Shown: in pieces, positions 1-13,655 of the stretch
How positions within the stretch are numbered: the stretch's first letter is position 1
Layout of the letters: each line of letters begins with the position of its first letter
DNA from: Caenorhabditis remanei
Lineage: Eukaryota; Nematoda; Chromadorea; Rhabditida; Rhabditidae
Length of the DNA stretch: 64,000 nt
Direction of reading: 5' to 3'
NCBI RefSeq assembly: GCF_010183535.1
Contig: NC_071333.1
Coordinates: 18,102,587 to 18,166,586 of the forward strand
Program-made: the position numbers and the translations under genes
Notes under the pieces: generated by a model
The model's database searches: none
The model's input: the letters and a program-made list of their open reading frames with translations, nothing else
What the model was told of the DNA's origin: nothing

Positions 1-119
1 CTGTGACCACTTCATTTTCTTTTTTCCTTTTACATGATGCTAAAAAGTTTCATTTTTGAATCTGGTTTTTTTGTATTAATAGTATTGATAATCAAAAATA
101 TGTATAATTTTTCACTAAC

Positions 120-2105
120 CTTCTCACTCCCACGGTACCATGAAAGTTCAGCCAGCGGGTTACCGCCTTGAGCTTCACACGTCACATTAACAACATCACC
201 CTCGAAGAACTTCCTATCTTCCAGTCCTGTTATCCTTGGTGCTTTTGGAGGTGCTATAACAAACATCAAGTTAGTAACCGAGAAAATTGTGAAATATGCA
301 AAAAATAATTACCAATTATTTTTATCAGATGTTGCTTAGCAGATGACCCATCCGGGTTAGTTGCAATGCACTCCACATTGATTTGATGTGCTTCCACAGA
401 CAACTCGTTGGAGTGAACCGAGATATTTGAGCTGGAAACAATGCCATTTTCCACTACAAACTCCCGTTGCGTAGGTGTTGGCACTGATCGACCGTTGATG
501 ATCCAAGTGATTTGAGAAGCTGGGTTGGACGGTCTAAAATTTTGCTGTTTAGCATTATAACTTTAATTTTAAGCATACAAAGATTTGCATTGAATGTTGG
601 CACTGCTTCCATATCGAATATTACTCTCTCCAAACAACTCTACACTTGCAGGTGGGTCTAGAAAAATGAAATTAATTCATTACCTCCCTATTGTGTGTAT
701 AACCCACAATTCACTTCCAATTTCAATGGTTTCCTCTTAGCGTTCCCTGAATGGCTGTTATTGGCTCGACACTCATACTCAGCCATGTTATCGTTTTGGG
801 TTGCAATGAATGAATAGACATTCTTTATCTCCTTAAAATATACGAATATAATGAAGAGCTAATGGTAATTGATGATATATTACGCAACTAACCTTAGTCC
901 GCGTGTCCAGAGTGGAGTGCGATTGCAACCTTTTGTTCTCATGGTACCAAAAAACATCTGGCGGCGGATTACCGCCTGTCACCGCGCATGCAATGGTCAC
1001 ATTATCTCCCGCTCTTAAGACACTCGGATTTCCGATGATTTCCACAGTTGGTTCGGATGGAGGAACTGAAAAATAAAATAAAAATAAAACAACTGAACTA
1101 CAGATAATTTTACTTACATAATACATCCAATGTGGTATTAGTGGTAATTCTCGTGTCTGTCTCTTTCTGTACCACTTCACAAGTCACCACCTTCCCATGG
1201 TCATTTCTCCCTGGCTGAATCACCAGACTAGTGTAAACGGTGAATGTTTTATTGAGATGCGGCATTGATGCTTGCTTGACATCTCTGCTCATCACCTTCC
1301 CGTCCATATACCTATAAAATGATTTTTTGTTTTGTTTTAATAGTGAATTATATTATAATAGATCACCATAAGACTTGAGGCTCCGGTTTAACATTTGGTA
1401 CAACACATGTGATGTTCAGTGCGGTGTTCTCTTTGACAGCAATGACGGAGTTCGGTTGGTAGTTGGAGAAATAGACAAGTTGAGGTGGAACTGAATAGTT
1501 TTTACTTTTAAAACTTTCTTTTTAAGTTTCCCAGTAAATCTTTTCTCACAATTAGCTACCAACTCACCAAGAATGTTTAAAAATGCCTTTGCGCGGATAG
1601 GACCCTCTTCTGGGTGTAACATCTGACACTCATACTCTCCATCATCATCAAGATTGACATGAGTGATCTTGAGGTGCAGTTCTTCCGCATTTTGCTGAAA
1701 TGTATGAATATTGAATAATTTGATTCGATGGAACGGGAAGTGAAAACGGAAATGGGGAGATGAAGTGAATTGCATTACTCAACTTTTGATACTTTGCGGT
1801 TTTAGTAGTCAGGAAAAGAAAATGGATGGTTCATAAGCCCAAATGACATAATCTAAACTCACTTTGACATAACTGAATCTTCCTTGATGTCCTGGTAACA
1901 CTCCTTCTTGATGGTATCCCAGCAATGACCCGGTATTCGACTTCCATTGACTGTAGACTATTGGTTCCGGACTTTTCTCAGCGGCACATCGAAATGTTAT
2001 ACTTTCACCAGGGATTGTTGATAAATTTGAGGGAGATTCAAGAAAAAATTGAGTGCTCAGATGAATACTCCCATATAGCCATAGTAGTTTGGCTAGTAGA
2101 ATCAT
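120..2105 (-). CDS. syg-2: SYG-2/nephrin-like Ig-superfamily adhesion receptor (N-terminal part)
   Basis: Partial gene; the C-terminus lies beyond the left edge. The start at 2105 opens a signal peptide ([19 protein letters not shown]). Exons I could place: 1863-2105, 1568-1694, 1367-1490, 1118-1311, 893-1065, about 716-831, about 541-655, 313-534 and 120-253. They encode about five Ig domains. Seen: the Cys and Trp of each fold ([60 protein letters not shown]) and repeated GNP loops before a Trp. Tandem Ig domains of this style occur in nephrin and worm SYG-2, the ligand on guidepost cells that binds SYG-1 to place synapses. The donor of the exon near 716 is uncertain. The transmembrane and cytoplasmic parts are not visible, so another nephrin-like receptor remains possible. 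Confidence 0.7.
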
Positions 2106-5100
2106 TGGATTAACTTCCGAGTCAGTCTGAAAGAAAATTTTTGAATTTTTGTAACAAAGATTGAATTATCGAGAAAAAAGCAAGAAAATAAGCAACAATT
2201 GGGACAATACTGTCAAACCGAGCTTCTCGGTCCGCCAGAATAGTCAGAATAGCATCTCCAGAGAATCGTATAAATAGATCAAAAGGTAGCCGCATTATGG
2301 AAATGGAGCACGATTTGTTAGCTGGGGGCAGATGGTGGATAGAAATAATGAATACGCGTCATCAAGGACCAGATGATTCAAAGTGATATATTTACATAAA
2401 AAGCTGTATTTTATAATGAGACGGGACCTCCCTTTTCGATTGTAAAGCTCAGAACCCACCGACAGCTTTCTGTCGTTTTTTTTCTCCTGGGTCCCACGGC
2501 GACTTCAATCACCAGATGTACATATTCTGTTTTTTGGTTTAGTTTTAGTATTATTTTCATTTCTGCTTCTATATCTTTTTTTGATCTTGCTGACAGGAAC
2601 ATGATGAAGATGATGACGTTATGTTAGTTTTGTTATGGTCGTAAACAAATGTTATTTTGGAAACCTTAATAATTTTGAAAAACAAAAAGTCAGGAATACC
2701 AAAACGAGCCTGAACAGAAACTGACATGGCTATCCAATGCAAACTCAAAACCACAATAATTACTTGAAAGATACATTTCTCATACTCATACATGATAGGA
2801 GTAGCGGTCAAGTCGATCAAATTACCTCTGCTTGTAAAACACTGAGTTTACAACAAGATACATATCTCTTCTACGATTGACAAGACACATGAAATCGAAA
2901 ACCGTGAACTTTGACGTCAGGGGGTATGGGTAATGAAAATAAGTGAGATGAAACGCTAAGATAATTCCAACAAATCGTTTCTGAGGTCTAAAATAAAACA
3001 AAAGCAATGACGGCAGCTCACGGAAAAGAGAAATGAACTCATCGTCTCAGAAAATTTACTCGAGGGTCTTCGAGAGTGGACAGAGAATTAATGCGAAGCC
3101 TACGGAGGTGTTCGAGGGTAAGCAGCTGACGGTGTTTCTCATCCTTTATCTCGGGAAGAGGACAACTGCTGCACCTTCCTTCCCGTCCTTCTTCTTCTTC
3201 TTTTCCTTCTTTTCTTCTTACTGCACACAAATTGTGCACATCTCGTTACTTTATCGCAAAGAGAAAAGGAGGGGGGAGGGGTTTACTGCGTGAAGAATGA
3301 AGCGAGCGAAAAAGAAAAGGACCAAATGACGATGATTTTGTGACTTTTTCTTTTTCGCCCAGGTATCAAACAGAAACATTAGTGAATTATGGTGGGTTTT
3401 GCGGGAAAACAATGAAAGGGGACAACGACGACGGGAAGGAAAAGGGGGGGAGGGACTCGGGGAATTTTACCGGAAAGCGAGTGAGGCACTGTCTGAGAGA
3501 AAATGACGCAGTTAAGCTCTTCAAAAATTGAGAGGAGTTTGATGGATCTAGAATTTTATAACAGTACATTTAGTTCGTTTTATTTAAAAGAGATAACGAG
3601 CGAAAACTGTGTACAAGCAGATAACATACAAAAAATGACATTTATTCAAATTTCTTATTTAAAAATTCGAAAGCAGTCATAAATTCAAACAGCTCCAATT
3701 ATGAGGAAATTACCAATGTTCAACAAAACATCTATTTAGCAATCTAACTAAACATCGTTCTCAGTTTTTATACTGTCAAAATGTTTCGAAAGTTTTTTTT
3801 TGAATTTCTTAATCTTTCGACATCTCTAGATTTCCAAATCCTCAAATTTTATGTGATTTCCCAACGACAGAAACCTTGAGTCAATCAAAGTATTCCGAAA
3901 GAGTGAACTGAACTTGAAACTCCTAGCACCGCACCAAAGGGATTTGTCATCAACGCCATTTAATTAGTTTTCAAGTGGCAGTAATTTCCAGTGCTCATAA
4001 CATGCCATGATCTCAAGAATTCGCATATAATTGAGAAGCAATGAAGAAGTAGGAATAAGAGATATGCAAAATATGGAACGGTTGGTTTTGAATTTCATCT
4101 TACGTTATTCAAACATAATTTATTTTCACCCTGAAGAAGTGTTTGATGTTTACTTTACCTCTGACGAATAAATTGGATAAAACCGCGGATTGGCAACCGT
4201 TAGTATTTGTAATTTGTGTACGATTTAGAAAAAAAGTTGATTAAAACAAATAGATATGCAAATTGCTGTACGAAGGAAGAACTTGAGAGTGAGAGTTGTT
4301 TGAGCAAAATTATTTACAACATTCGGAAAAAGAGGAGACGATGGAAAAAGTAGTAGAAGCTTAACTACGCTCAAAAACGGAAGAAATTCATGAATGAAAC
4401 ATCTACACACTGCCACAGACACAGTTTGATTATGGGAACGCAGCGCATAGAAGAGGTTTGTACTTGGAGCAGTTAGAATAAATAACAAATGTTCAAAGGG
4501 GAGGGGAAATCGAAATAGAGAGAAAAGGGTCCCTAAAGTTGATGCAACAAGCCGTGAATACATGATTCTTCACCGAGTAAATCGCAATTTACGCTTGCCA
4601 GACAAGCAAAAATAAAGTTAGATAAAAAGGACGGCCGGGGGGTGGCGAATGCAAAAATGCAAAAACACACAGAGAACTAGGCACCGCCATCAAATGCTAT
4701 CCATTCCATCCATTTCTTTCTAAATACATGAGCAATCGTTTCAAAAAGAGTTCTTCTTCGTTTCTTCCACTACCGATTAGATAAAGAAAAATGTAAAACG
4801 GCGAGGGAATGAGGGAAAATGAAGAAAAAAGATATGTTCGATGAGAGAAACTGAGAAAAATATTATAAATCGCAAAACGTTATCAGAAAACGAAAATATG
4901 AAAAAAAAATCTAGCGTTTTCCGGATGTATATATTTCTTGTTCGTGATTTTCTCACGTCTCACTTTTCTAACATCCGGGGAAAAAATTATAGGAGAGTTG
5001 TTTGACATAAGTTTTTTGTAAGAAAATTGTATTACTGTAGCAAAACAGTCGGATTCAAAAGTCGGTACTTATTTTTCAACTCATTAAACATTTAATTTTT

Positions 5101-6116
5101 TTGAAAATTCAGAAAGTGCTGATATTATCATACGTATTTGGATTAAGATTGAATTTCAAATTATTAGTTTAAAAATTTTTTTTTCTTCAATAAACTTTTT
5201 CCGCCCCAGTCAATGACAAGTCTGGAAATAATTATATTACAGTAAGGCATAATTAATAGCTTATTGTAAATAAGGGAAATACACAGAGAAAAATGAATCA
5301 CATTCAAACATGTGAGAATATATTGTTAATTACATCGTGATGTAAATCTGAATTAATTTTTAACAAAAAAAAACATTATCACTACGACAACGTAAAAAAA
5401 TAACGTAAGCTGAACAAATAAATTTTAAAAACAAACTGAACTTGACACAAACTTCAGGAAATAGAAAGGAAATACAAATCCCTTCACACACGCTACTATG
5501 AATATACATTTCGATATAAAACGGCTCAACAAAAACATATTGCAACCTGCACCTCTCCATGACCCGTTTTCCACCAACTTCCATTTAAAAACATTTTGAA
5601 AAGTGTATCAAATGAAAAGTGCTCTCTCTCTCTCTTTTCTTCTCTCAGTTAGTCAACCTAGAGTTTTTGGGATTGAGCATTACATTTTCATTCGCCAAAA
5701 GATTTGTTGAGCGTGAGGGGAAATGCTCTGGTTATTGAATGAGTCCATTGAAAGAATTGCCTAGACCTGATTTGCATAATAAGCTTTAGCAGTATGCCCC
5801 CCACTCGCCCACTGGGACCGTGATTGCTGACCGCTGGCGACATAATCGAATCAGTGAAGCAACGCTGGTTATTGAATGTGCCTCATTTGAGAATTGAGTA
5901 TTACATCGTCTCCTCCTATGCATCCCCTCCCCTCACAAATAAAAATGTCGCAATCTCTGGCGGTGGCGGCAGGAAAAAGAACAGATGGGATGAGTGAATG
6001 TGAACTATTGGAGGAAGAGCATTAATTAGTATTAACAATGAATTTGATTTTGAGCAGTGGATTGGTGCCTCGTGTCTCATCTCGTTTATGGGATAAATTT
6101 GGCTTAAGGGTAAAAC

Positions 6117-6375
6117 CAAACTTGTCATGGGCCGGGCCGGGCCGAAATCGGAAATTTTCTCGGCCTGGCCCGACGAAATTTTGATTTTTTTACGAAAATG
6201 TCAAATTTTTTGACTATGCTTCAGTTTCAATCAGAAGCTAGCTTTACATCAAAAATTGAAGTTTTTTTCATTGTAAAATCTTTATTTTCAATTTAGTCAA
6301 AAAGTATATACGTTTTCTTGAAGCCGGCCGAAGGACCGAGCAAGGCCAGGCTGGGCCCAAAATCTGACAAGTTTG
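6117..6375. mobile_element. hAT-like MITE with 8-bp target duplication
   Basis: The ends are exact 11-bp inverted repeats (CAAACTTGTCA at 6117-6127 and its complement at 6365-6375). They are flanked by the direct 8-bp repeat GGTAAAAC at 6109-6116 and 6376-6383. GC-rich sub-terminal blocks (gggccgggccgggccg and ggccaggctgggccc) surround an AT-rich centre. There is no coding capacity. An 8-bp target duplication with short inverted ends is typical of non-autonomous hAT elements. Confidence 0.75.
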
Positions 6376-8219
6376 GGTAAAACTTGGAAAAGATTTAAAG
6401 GAACCATCCAGTATAAAAATAGAAACTCAATACCTTACTCTTATATTTTCTAAGCAGTGCCATACAAGCTATACTACCTACTTCAAGAAGTTTTTTTACA
6501 TCCAATATCCCAGAACTGAAATTTTTCTGGAATCGCACGTTTATCACATAATACAACCAATTACTTCTATACTTTTATGGGAAAATGTATAGAAATTTCT
6601 GAAACTGGAAATGTATTTCAATAAGAATAAAAGTAGAAAGTAGAGTGGGTCGAAGCGTAAAAATTTGAGCATGACTCTGGTTTGGAAAATCTGAAAACAA
6701 AAAAAACTGGAAACTTACTCATATGTCAAAAATACATCACATACATAATTAGGAAGAACCTGATAAGAAAAAATTGAAAACCGGAAACTAAAAAATCATA
6801 TGTCCATCACTTCCGCTTAATGCAACACTTTCCCCTCGAGAGGATCAAAATTCAATATGTAAACACACACACACAACACAAAAATAAGCGTTCGGAAGAA
6901 AACTGACAGAGTTTATTATAACATTGGTTTGCGCTAAACGGTAAACATGAAACATACAAGTAAGTATATACACGCGCACACTTCTAAAAGATTTTCCTGA
7001 CCGCGTGGGGCGGAAAGGATGAGGAAAGATTTTTGTGTGGAAAATTTTCAAGTGTTTCAAAATTTGTCGTGTTTCAAACATGGATTTTCACAGTCAATAA
7101 CTCCCTAAGGAGCATGCCGGCATATTTTTGACATTGCCATTTCTTCAACTTTGAAACACTAGCCTGTAGGGAAATGCGGGGGGGACGAAAGGGGAAAATT
7201 TTTGGCGGGATGAATAGGAAGAGCCTTTCTTTCTAACTTTTTTTTTCACTATTTGTTCTCAAAGTTACTGATCTTAGTTCTGTCATGTTTCTGGCAGTGA
7301 AATTATTTCACTCCTGGGTTACTGTACTTGGTTACCACGACATATAATTCTGATATAACAATTTAACATTTCTTTCCTCATTTTCAAAACGTTTGCCATC
7401 TTGTAGTCTATGTTAATCGAAAATGTCTTGTCTCAATCACAATTCTCGAATGTAAATTGAAATTCCAATTGCATAGAAACTTGATCTTTCTTGGTTTCCG
7501 TACGTTATACACCTGCTACAACACAAAATCATAACCGTTCTAGTTGACCGTCCACCGGGAGAAAACCGTTCATATCTGAAAATCTCAGCTTCTCCCACAA
7601 CAGCCTCTTTTCCTTCATGGAACCGTATACTTATATCCGTTGAAAACTGTTCATTTATTCCCAACCCGCTTCTTCTTTTCACACCTACCATGTTTAATGC
7701 GGTCAGTTCTTCTCCCCCACTGTGTCTGCATCTGCATTTTCTTCGCTTGGTCTTTGAATGCCAAGAAAATGTACTTTTTTCTATTCTCATCTAGTCAATT
7801 TGAAAATGAAGCGAAGCTATCACAAAACTTTCTCTTTTTTCGGTTCTGTCTTTTTTCCAAAATTCTAATTTTTGGTCTTCAAGTTTTGATTTCATCTTCT
7901 TTCCTTTTTTCCTTTCTCCCACTCGGATCCAGAAACATACTGATAGACAATGAAATTCAAAATTTGAAGAGGAATTTCGTTTTTTTTTGCTGCCTCCCCT
8001 TCGCACTGTGAAAGCCAAATTCTGAAGTAGGCGATTGGATAGCAGCACTAAACCACATCGAATTTTCTTTTTTCAAGGAGATCACTTGAGTGATTCAACA
8101 GGAAATTGAAATCGAAAAAATGCATTTTGTTCGGAAAACCGATCACTGAAAAATCATTTGTCATTCCTCTCTGCAACTTTTTGAACCGCCTGTTCCTTTT
8201 TCCCCACACAAAAAACTGT

Positions 8220-8227
8220 TTTCAGAT
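8220..8227 (+). promoter_or_regulatory. Likely trans-splice acceptor of the ShKT gene
   Basis: A strong TTTTCAG acceptor sits two bases before the ATG with no upstream exon visible. This is the usual arrangement for spliced-leader addition in Caenorhabditis, and it supports 8228 as the start. Confidence 0.5.
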
Positions 8228-11034
8228 ATGTCGGTGGTTTTCCAATTATTAATAGTATCTACATTAGTCCACGGAGTTCTATCATCCCAACGAAGAAGAG
8301 CAGTTCCTACTGTAATACCAAGTATATATGAATTCATAGCAAACAATGCATATATTTGTAAGTTATCCAGTTTATGTTTTCCACATTTTCCCTAAATCCA
8401 ATTCCCATTATTATTTTCAGGTTCTCCTGTGCAGCTGCCAGACGGATCATTAGTAACTTTTCTGAGTGAAGAAAAAGGAGCCAAGTGTGAAGAATGCAAT
8501 CATGTACGTTTTATTATCAAATTATTCTATACGATTTTTTTTCGGTTTTCTTATAGGCGTCGCTTGGTTTTGGAAATGCTTGTGGAGTGAGAATAATGGG
8601 GAGTGTTACTGAAGAAGTTTCATGTTTTGAAGGTATGTTAGTTAAAATAAGATATATGTACTTACAAGGAAAGTACATGACAGACTGAGTTGAACTTTCT
8701 CTATATATTTGACAATAGGTACTTTTGAAATCTGCAATTTGGTCAAATCGTCAGGGTCAAAGGTACGTATGGTAAAATCTATAGAAAAAGTATAACTCGG
8801 TCTGTCGTGTATTTTTTTGTGTCAGATCAGGGTTTAGCTGTGCGTTGAACCCGTCTAGAGAATTGTCGTTCCAAAAAATTGGTACGTTATTATAATTCAC
8901 GTAACATTGAGTTAGCCCCTATAACATGAAACCAAAATTCGTTGTAAAAGCACTTTAATTTTGCAAAATCTGTAAACTTTTCTCATTTCCTGCTATTCCT
9001 CTCATTTCCTTTTTACTATCAGAAAAAAACAAAATGTTTTTTCCAGTCCCTCCGTTGTGCATCGAAGCGTTCGAATTACGTTATATGGCACAAAAACGAC
9101 TGCCGTCAACAAGAAAGCCAAGAAAACGTCTCTCATTTGTAAATTCGAAAGAAGAGAGGTAACTAATACAACTATACCAGTTTTGGGATATAAATTTTTA
9201 TATAGAGAGTTATCCAAAAGTGCAAGATTTGAACCGACAACCATTCCGACAACTATTGGGATGACCACCACAACAACAACGCCTTCTACAACAATAGTCA
9301 CTTTTCCTCCTGCTTCATCTCCATCAACGACTAATCCTCCACATCCAACTCTGATTGATGATGATGATTTCACGGTGACACCAGTAGCTGTCAGACAATT
9401 CAAACCTAAGAAGTCACGTTTCGCGTTGGCGGAGAGTATGGTACCTAATTTCACAGAAATATGTGATATGTCGTGTGCAATATGTATTCCAGGTTTCTGT
9501 GACCAAGGAAATTGCAACTGGAACATTCAAAATATCCCGTGTAAACGACCAAAAAAATAATGATATGATTAGAATAGTGAAGAGAAAACTGAATTTTATT
9601 GGGACTACCACAACGACGCCCGCACCAAAACCAACACCAAAACTATGTGAGGATAAGCATGGTGTAAGTTTTATAAATTTACTTACACACTACAAAACAT
9701 TAGTATTAATTCAGTTATGCTGCTTCTGGGCGACCACAGGAGAATGTACCAAGAATCCATTCTGGATGAAAGTGAACTGCCCGAAGACTTGTGGAACTTG
9801 TGATTGCGAGTGTGAGAGTTTTTAATTTTTAATTTTCCGATAGATTCATTTTAAATTTTATGATTACAGTAGGAAATGCTGACAAGTGTGTTTCCACTGG
9901 TATCAATTGTACTCTTCCAACTACCACCATACTTATAACTACAACAACTACAACACCAAAACCTACCACCACTACTACCACCTTACCTACAACTACTACT
10001 ACTGTAAGAACCCCGGCAAACTTTTTTTTTGTTTAAATTGTAGATATTCAGAGAAAAAAGTACACCCGACCATATACGCCACCTGCCAGCGGATTCCGAA
10101 GAACTCAATCTACAACAACTAACAAAGCTAATAGAGTAAGCCTCTTGGATTACTTATCCCGTTTCCGTTGTATCTTCTCTTTTCCTTTTTTCCAGATCTA
10201 TACAACAACAACACCCACAACGACTACAACAGAAGCTACAACTACAACAGTTGCAACAACAACAACTGCCGATAAGTGCAAAGATTACCACAAGGAATGC
10301 TCATTTTGGGCAATGCTCAATGAATGTCACACTAATCCATTTTATATGAGGCCCAACTGTCAGAAGTCTTGTAACTCATGTGGCGAGTTGGTGGGCACCG
10401 TGTATGCTCCCACACCGAGACCAGGTATATGGGAAAATTTGTTATATACCGCTGAAAGACATTTGTTAGAAAACAAGACTTTGACTTTTTACTTGAAAAA
10501 TGAGAATATGTTAATAAATCTGAGCCAATTTTTAATAAGACACCCACCTGCGTATAGCAGTTTTCTAATACCCTTCTTCTCAAAAACTCTCGCTGGCTTA
10601 CTTTTTATTAGTTTCTCTTCTCTTGCCGGGAAAATTCCTCAAATTCTTTCGGTTTAAAATAATGATGGCAATAAGATAAATGGCATAACCTGAAAAGATG
10701 ATTGTGGTGCATGCATGTGATGCTCGATGATGTTTTATGACTTTGGAATAAAAACATTACAATTTTAGGCTCATGTTTTGAACATTTGATTTTTGTTTCA
10801 ATGAATAAAATAGAAAAAAAAACTAAGAAACCGCGACCACTTGAAGTTTGACCCTTAACATTTTTTTAACCACTTGAAGTTTCCTTCTATAAAATAAAAA
10901 GCAATTCCGTATATCTAATTTCAGGATGTGATAACGGCCACCAGTTGTGCAACTACTGGGCTCATATTGGAGAATGCTCATCAAACGCGAATTATATGCT
11001 ACCAAACTGCCGATTGGCCTGCCGAGTCTGTTAA
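8228..11034 (+). CDS. Secreted Thr-rich protein with three ShKT domains
   Basis: Signal peptide at the start (MSVVFQLLIVSTLVHGVLSS), then a Cys-containing N-terminal region unlike ShKT (exons 8228-8357, 8421-8503, 8557-8632, 8719-8762, 9047-9138). Mucin-like Thr/Pro tracts follow, separating three ShKT modules: about 9640-9812 (CCFWATTGEC, PFWMKVNCPKTCGTC), about 10277-10379 (CSFWAMLNEC, PFYMRPNCQKSCNSC) and 10928-11034 (LCNYWAHIGEC, YMLPNCRLACRVC). Each has the six-Cys ShK pattern. Later exons: 9181 to about 9530, then about 9577-9666, about 9715-9811, about 9870-10002, 10052-10135, 10196-10424 and 10925-11034 (TAA). A polyadenylation signal AATAAA lies at 11065. Known of the family: ShK modules in secreted nematode proteins can bind potassium channels or sit in cuticle and mucin-like coats. 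The join near 9530-9577 needs a 46-base intron with a weak acceptor and is the least certain part. Confidence 0.75.
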
Positions 11035-13655
11035 TTAATGTTCAGAGAATGCTATATGTGTCTAAATAAATATTTTGGAGTATCGGATCATTTAGCTACT
11101 CTTTCCTCTTTAACCACTTGCTAAGCTAGCGGTAAGCCACGCAAATAGAGATTTGTTTGTCGAGTTTCGTTTTCCAAAGCGATGGCGCTTCTCTTCTTTT
11201 CCATTGTTTAATCAATTTTTATTCCAACATGAGTGATTGATGATCAATGTTGGTATATTCATTTGGTCTTTAGCATTTCCAGCTCCCAAGATTTTTCAAC
11301 TTCTTTTTTTCAACCATGACGTTGTTTCCCCAACACTCTAACACCCCATTTCCTTTCTCCCCTTTGAAATTATATCTTCGTTCTCGAATTTCCATCTCTT
11401 TTTTCCACTCTTTATGCATTTCTCCGTTTTTTTTCATACGTCTTCTGCTTTCCTTCTTTTCTCTTCATTTTTGAGTGCTCACGCCGAAATTGGAATTACT
11501 GCTCAATAAGTAGAGAAGGCGGGCGGGAGGGGATGAAAGAAGCAGAAGAGCACAAAGAAATATTGCTCAAATGGCACTGAAAAAAAAGAAGAAAAAAGGG
11601 GAAGTTGGGACCGAAGAGGAGGAGGCGACGCGCCGACTAGAAAGCAAATCTCCTCTTCCCTTCTTCTTCTCTTTTTTTCTGTTTTCCATGGGCCCCTCCC
11701 GAAACACTGCTCTGGGAAAAAAAAATTCTCGTCCTCGTCCCTACTCCCCGTCAGAGTATAGAGGCAAGTAGTACATGATGTGTTTTTTTTTGCTGTGGTG
11801 CCGCTGTGTTGCTCACTAAAACGTTGCAGTATTTTGTTGAGAAGAAGAAAAAGGGAAAAAGAAGAGAGGAGAGCTGTTGGCATCGAAAGCGTTTTATCAT
11901 TCGGTTGGTTTTGGTTTGGTTCTGCGCTCAGTTCGCTTTTCATGAAAACACAATTTGGTTTGAGAAATTTAGCTTTTCACAAGGCCTTGTTCTCGAGGGA
12001 ATCATGTATTCTCTTTTGAGCGCGCAGTGGTTTTTTTGGTTTTTTTTTCAGTATTTTTGGCTGGTGTTACATTGAAATAAAATGACTAATCGGTTTTAAA
12101 CCTCAATTTTTTTTGAAAAAAGTGAGTAAGTACATCTTGTCATGGCCCGTATCATTTATTGAGTTTTAATTACGTAAATACCTTTCTCCTGCTTCTGATA
12201 ATGACTCCTGCTCCGGATAATATCGGTTCTCTTATCTACGTTTAATAGACCTAATGATGTCTTGCTGAACATGAATAAAGAGGATACCGCTCACAACAAA
12301 AGGTTAAGAAACATTGTAACAACCCAATAATCTCTTCCGAACTTTACACGCATAAATTTGTTTTGATTCCTGATTCCCAATGCCTCAATCTCATACTACA
12401 ACATCGTAGACATCACTTTTCCGTTCTATGTATTACAATAAATACATTAACACCACCGGATGTGAGTGATTCTCGCATTCAATGCAACGGTGAATTTGAA
12501 ATTTGAAATTTTCGCATCCTCCTCACCAGCAACAACGCCAAAAATCTATAAAAACTAGATTTGCGAATTGAATTCGAATTCATTGTCAGTAATTGGTAAT
12601 TGAAGCAGAGGCAATGGCGCGCAAACAATGAGCTAACGGATATCGGTTACGTTTTACTATTCTACTCTATGCAATTGTATTTCCCCAATCTTTTTTTCTC
12701 ATTTTCTTCTCATTTTTTTAATGGAGATTTCTTCTGCCCGATAATTAAAGTTGTTACTTTTACTATTCTATAGGTGTAAGACACGCAAAGTCGTAAATAT
12801 AACTACCATGGTGAATAACTTCCGATTGTCATGAGACACTATCAAAACAAAAACAGAACCAGAATTGAGTGCTGTGTAACAATAATTGATTCTTAAGAAT
12901 TTGAAAGTAAAAAAAATCCTAGAGGATCAACAAACGAACCTAATTTGTGCACTACTCGACTTGTGCACGCCGAGCAGAACGGCAGCAGACGTCTAAAGTA
13001 TTTCGTGGATAAGTATTTATGTGTGTGCGCGAAGAAAATTACCACGACCCCCGTGTATATCCTCCTATTGTTAACTCCATTATTGTATTATAGTCATCAT
13101 CTAGTCAACCACTCTCACACCACTACGAAGACGCCAATTTTGGGGCCCAGTGCGTGAGAGCGCCTTTGCCAGATGTCTGTGTATGGAAACTGGCCTCTCG
13201 GCACTTCAATTCAGACGTCTGTCACTAGCTCATTAGGCTGTTCACTACTGCCTTCGTCGTTGCTCTTTTCGCCTTGCTCTCGGGTCCCCCCTTCTCGTCA
13301 CCCCCCCCCCCCATACATCGCTTCTCTAACCACTCCTTTTAATCTCCGTCCTTCTTCTTCTCCTTCTTCGTCTTCTTCTTCTCCATCCCTTTTTCGCCCC
13401 TTTCCTCTCTACTTCTTCTTTTAGCACTTGGCCCCCCATGCTCGTTCTATATCCCTCTATTTTCATGGTAAAGCCGTCAAAATGTATTCACAACTTTCTT
13501 ATAACATTCTTATTCATTCAGCCAAAACTAGGACTTTGATTTGCAACTTTTTCCTTTTCTCTTTTTCCGGAATATTTTTCGTTACGTTTTGCGGGAAACT
13601 CACCCAAGTTGTTTGTAAATTTAAATTTCAGAAAATACGACTGCATTAAATAAAA
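11035..13655. other. Spacer without genes
   Basis: About 2.6 kb. Pyrimidine-rich and purine-rich runs at 11300-11900 and 13240-13420 produce long but low-complexity open frames. A run of 13 C lies at about 13301-13313. A short A-rich leader precedes the DUF19 gene. No exon signals I trust. Confidence 0.5.

Larger units (their letters stand above)
2106..8227. other. Long gene-poor spacer
   Basis: About 6.1 kb between the divergent Ig-receptor gene and the ShKT gene. I see no convincing exons; open frames here are short, low in complexity and lack splice context. The stretch 3030-3540 is purine/pyrimidine skewed. The spacer holds one MITE at 6117-6375. A long upstream region suits a neuron- or tissue-specific adhesion gene, but I cannot point to individual enhancers. 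Confidence 0.5.

Noticed and set aside
7640..8048. Plus and minus frames of 85-123 codons
   Set aside because: Phe/Ser- or Lys-rich pyrimidine-tract artefacts just upstream of the ShKT gene.
9002..9526. 174-aa minus-strand frame rich in Val and Gly
   Set aside because: Mirror image of the Thr-rich ShKT gene on the plus strand; no splice context.
11503..12075. Long frames on both strands
   Set aside because: Caused by homopurine and homopyrimidine runs; low complexity, no start or splice context.
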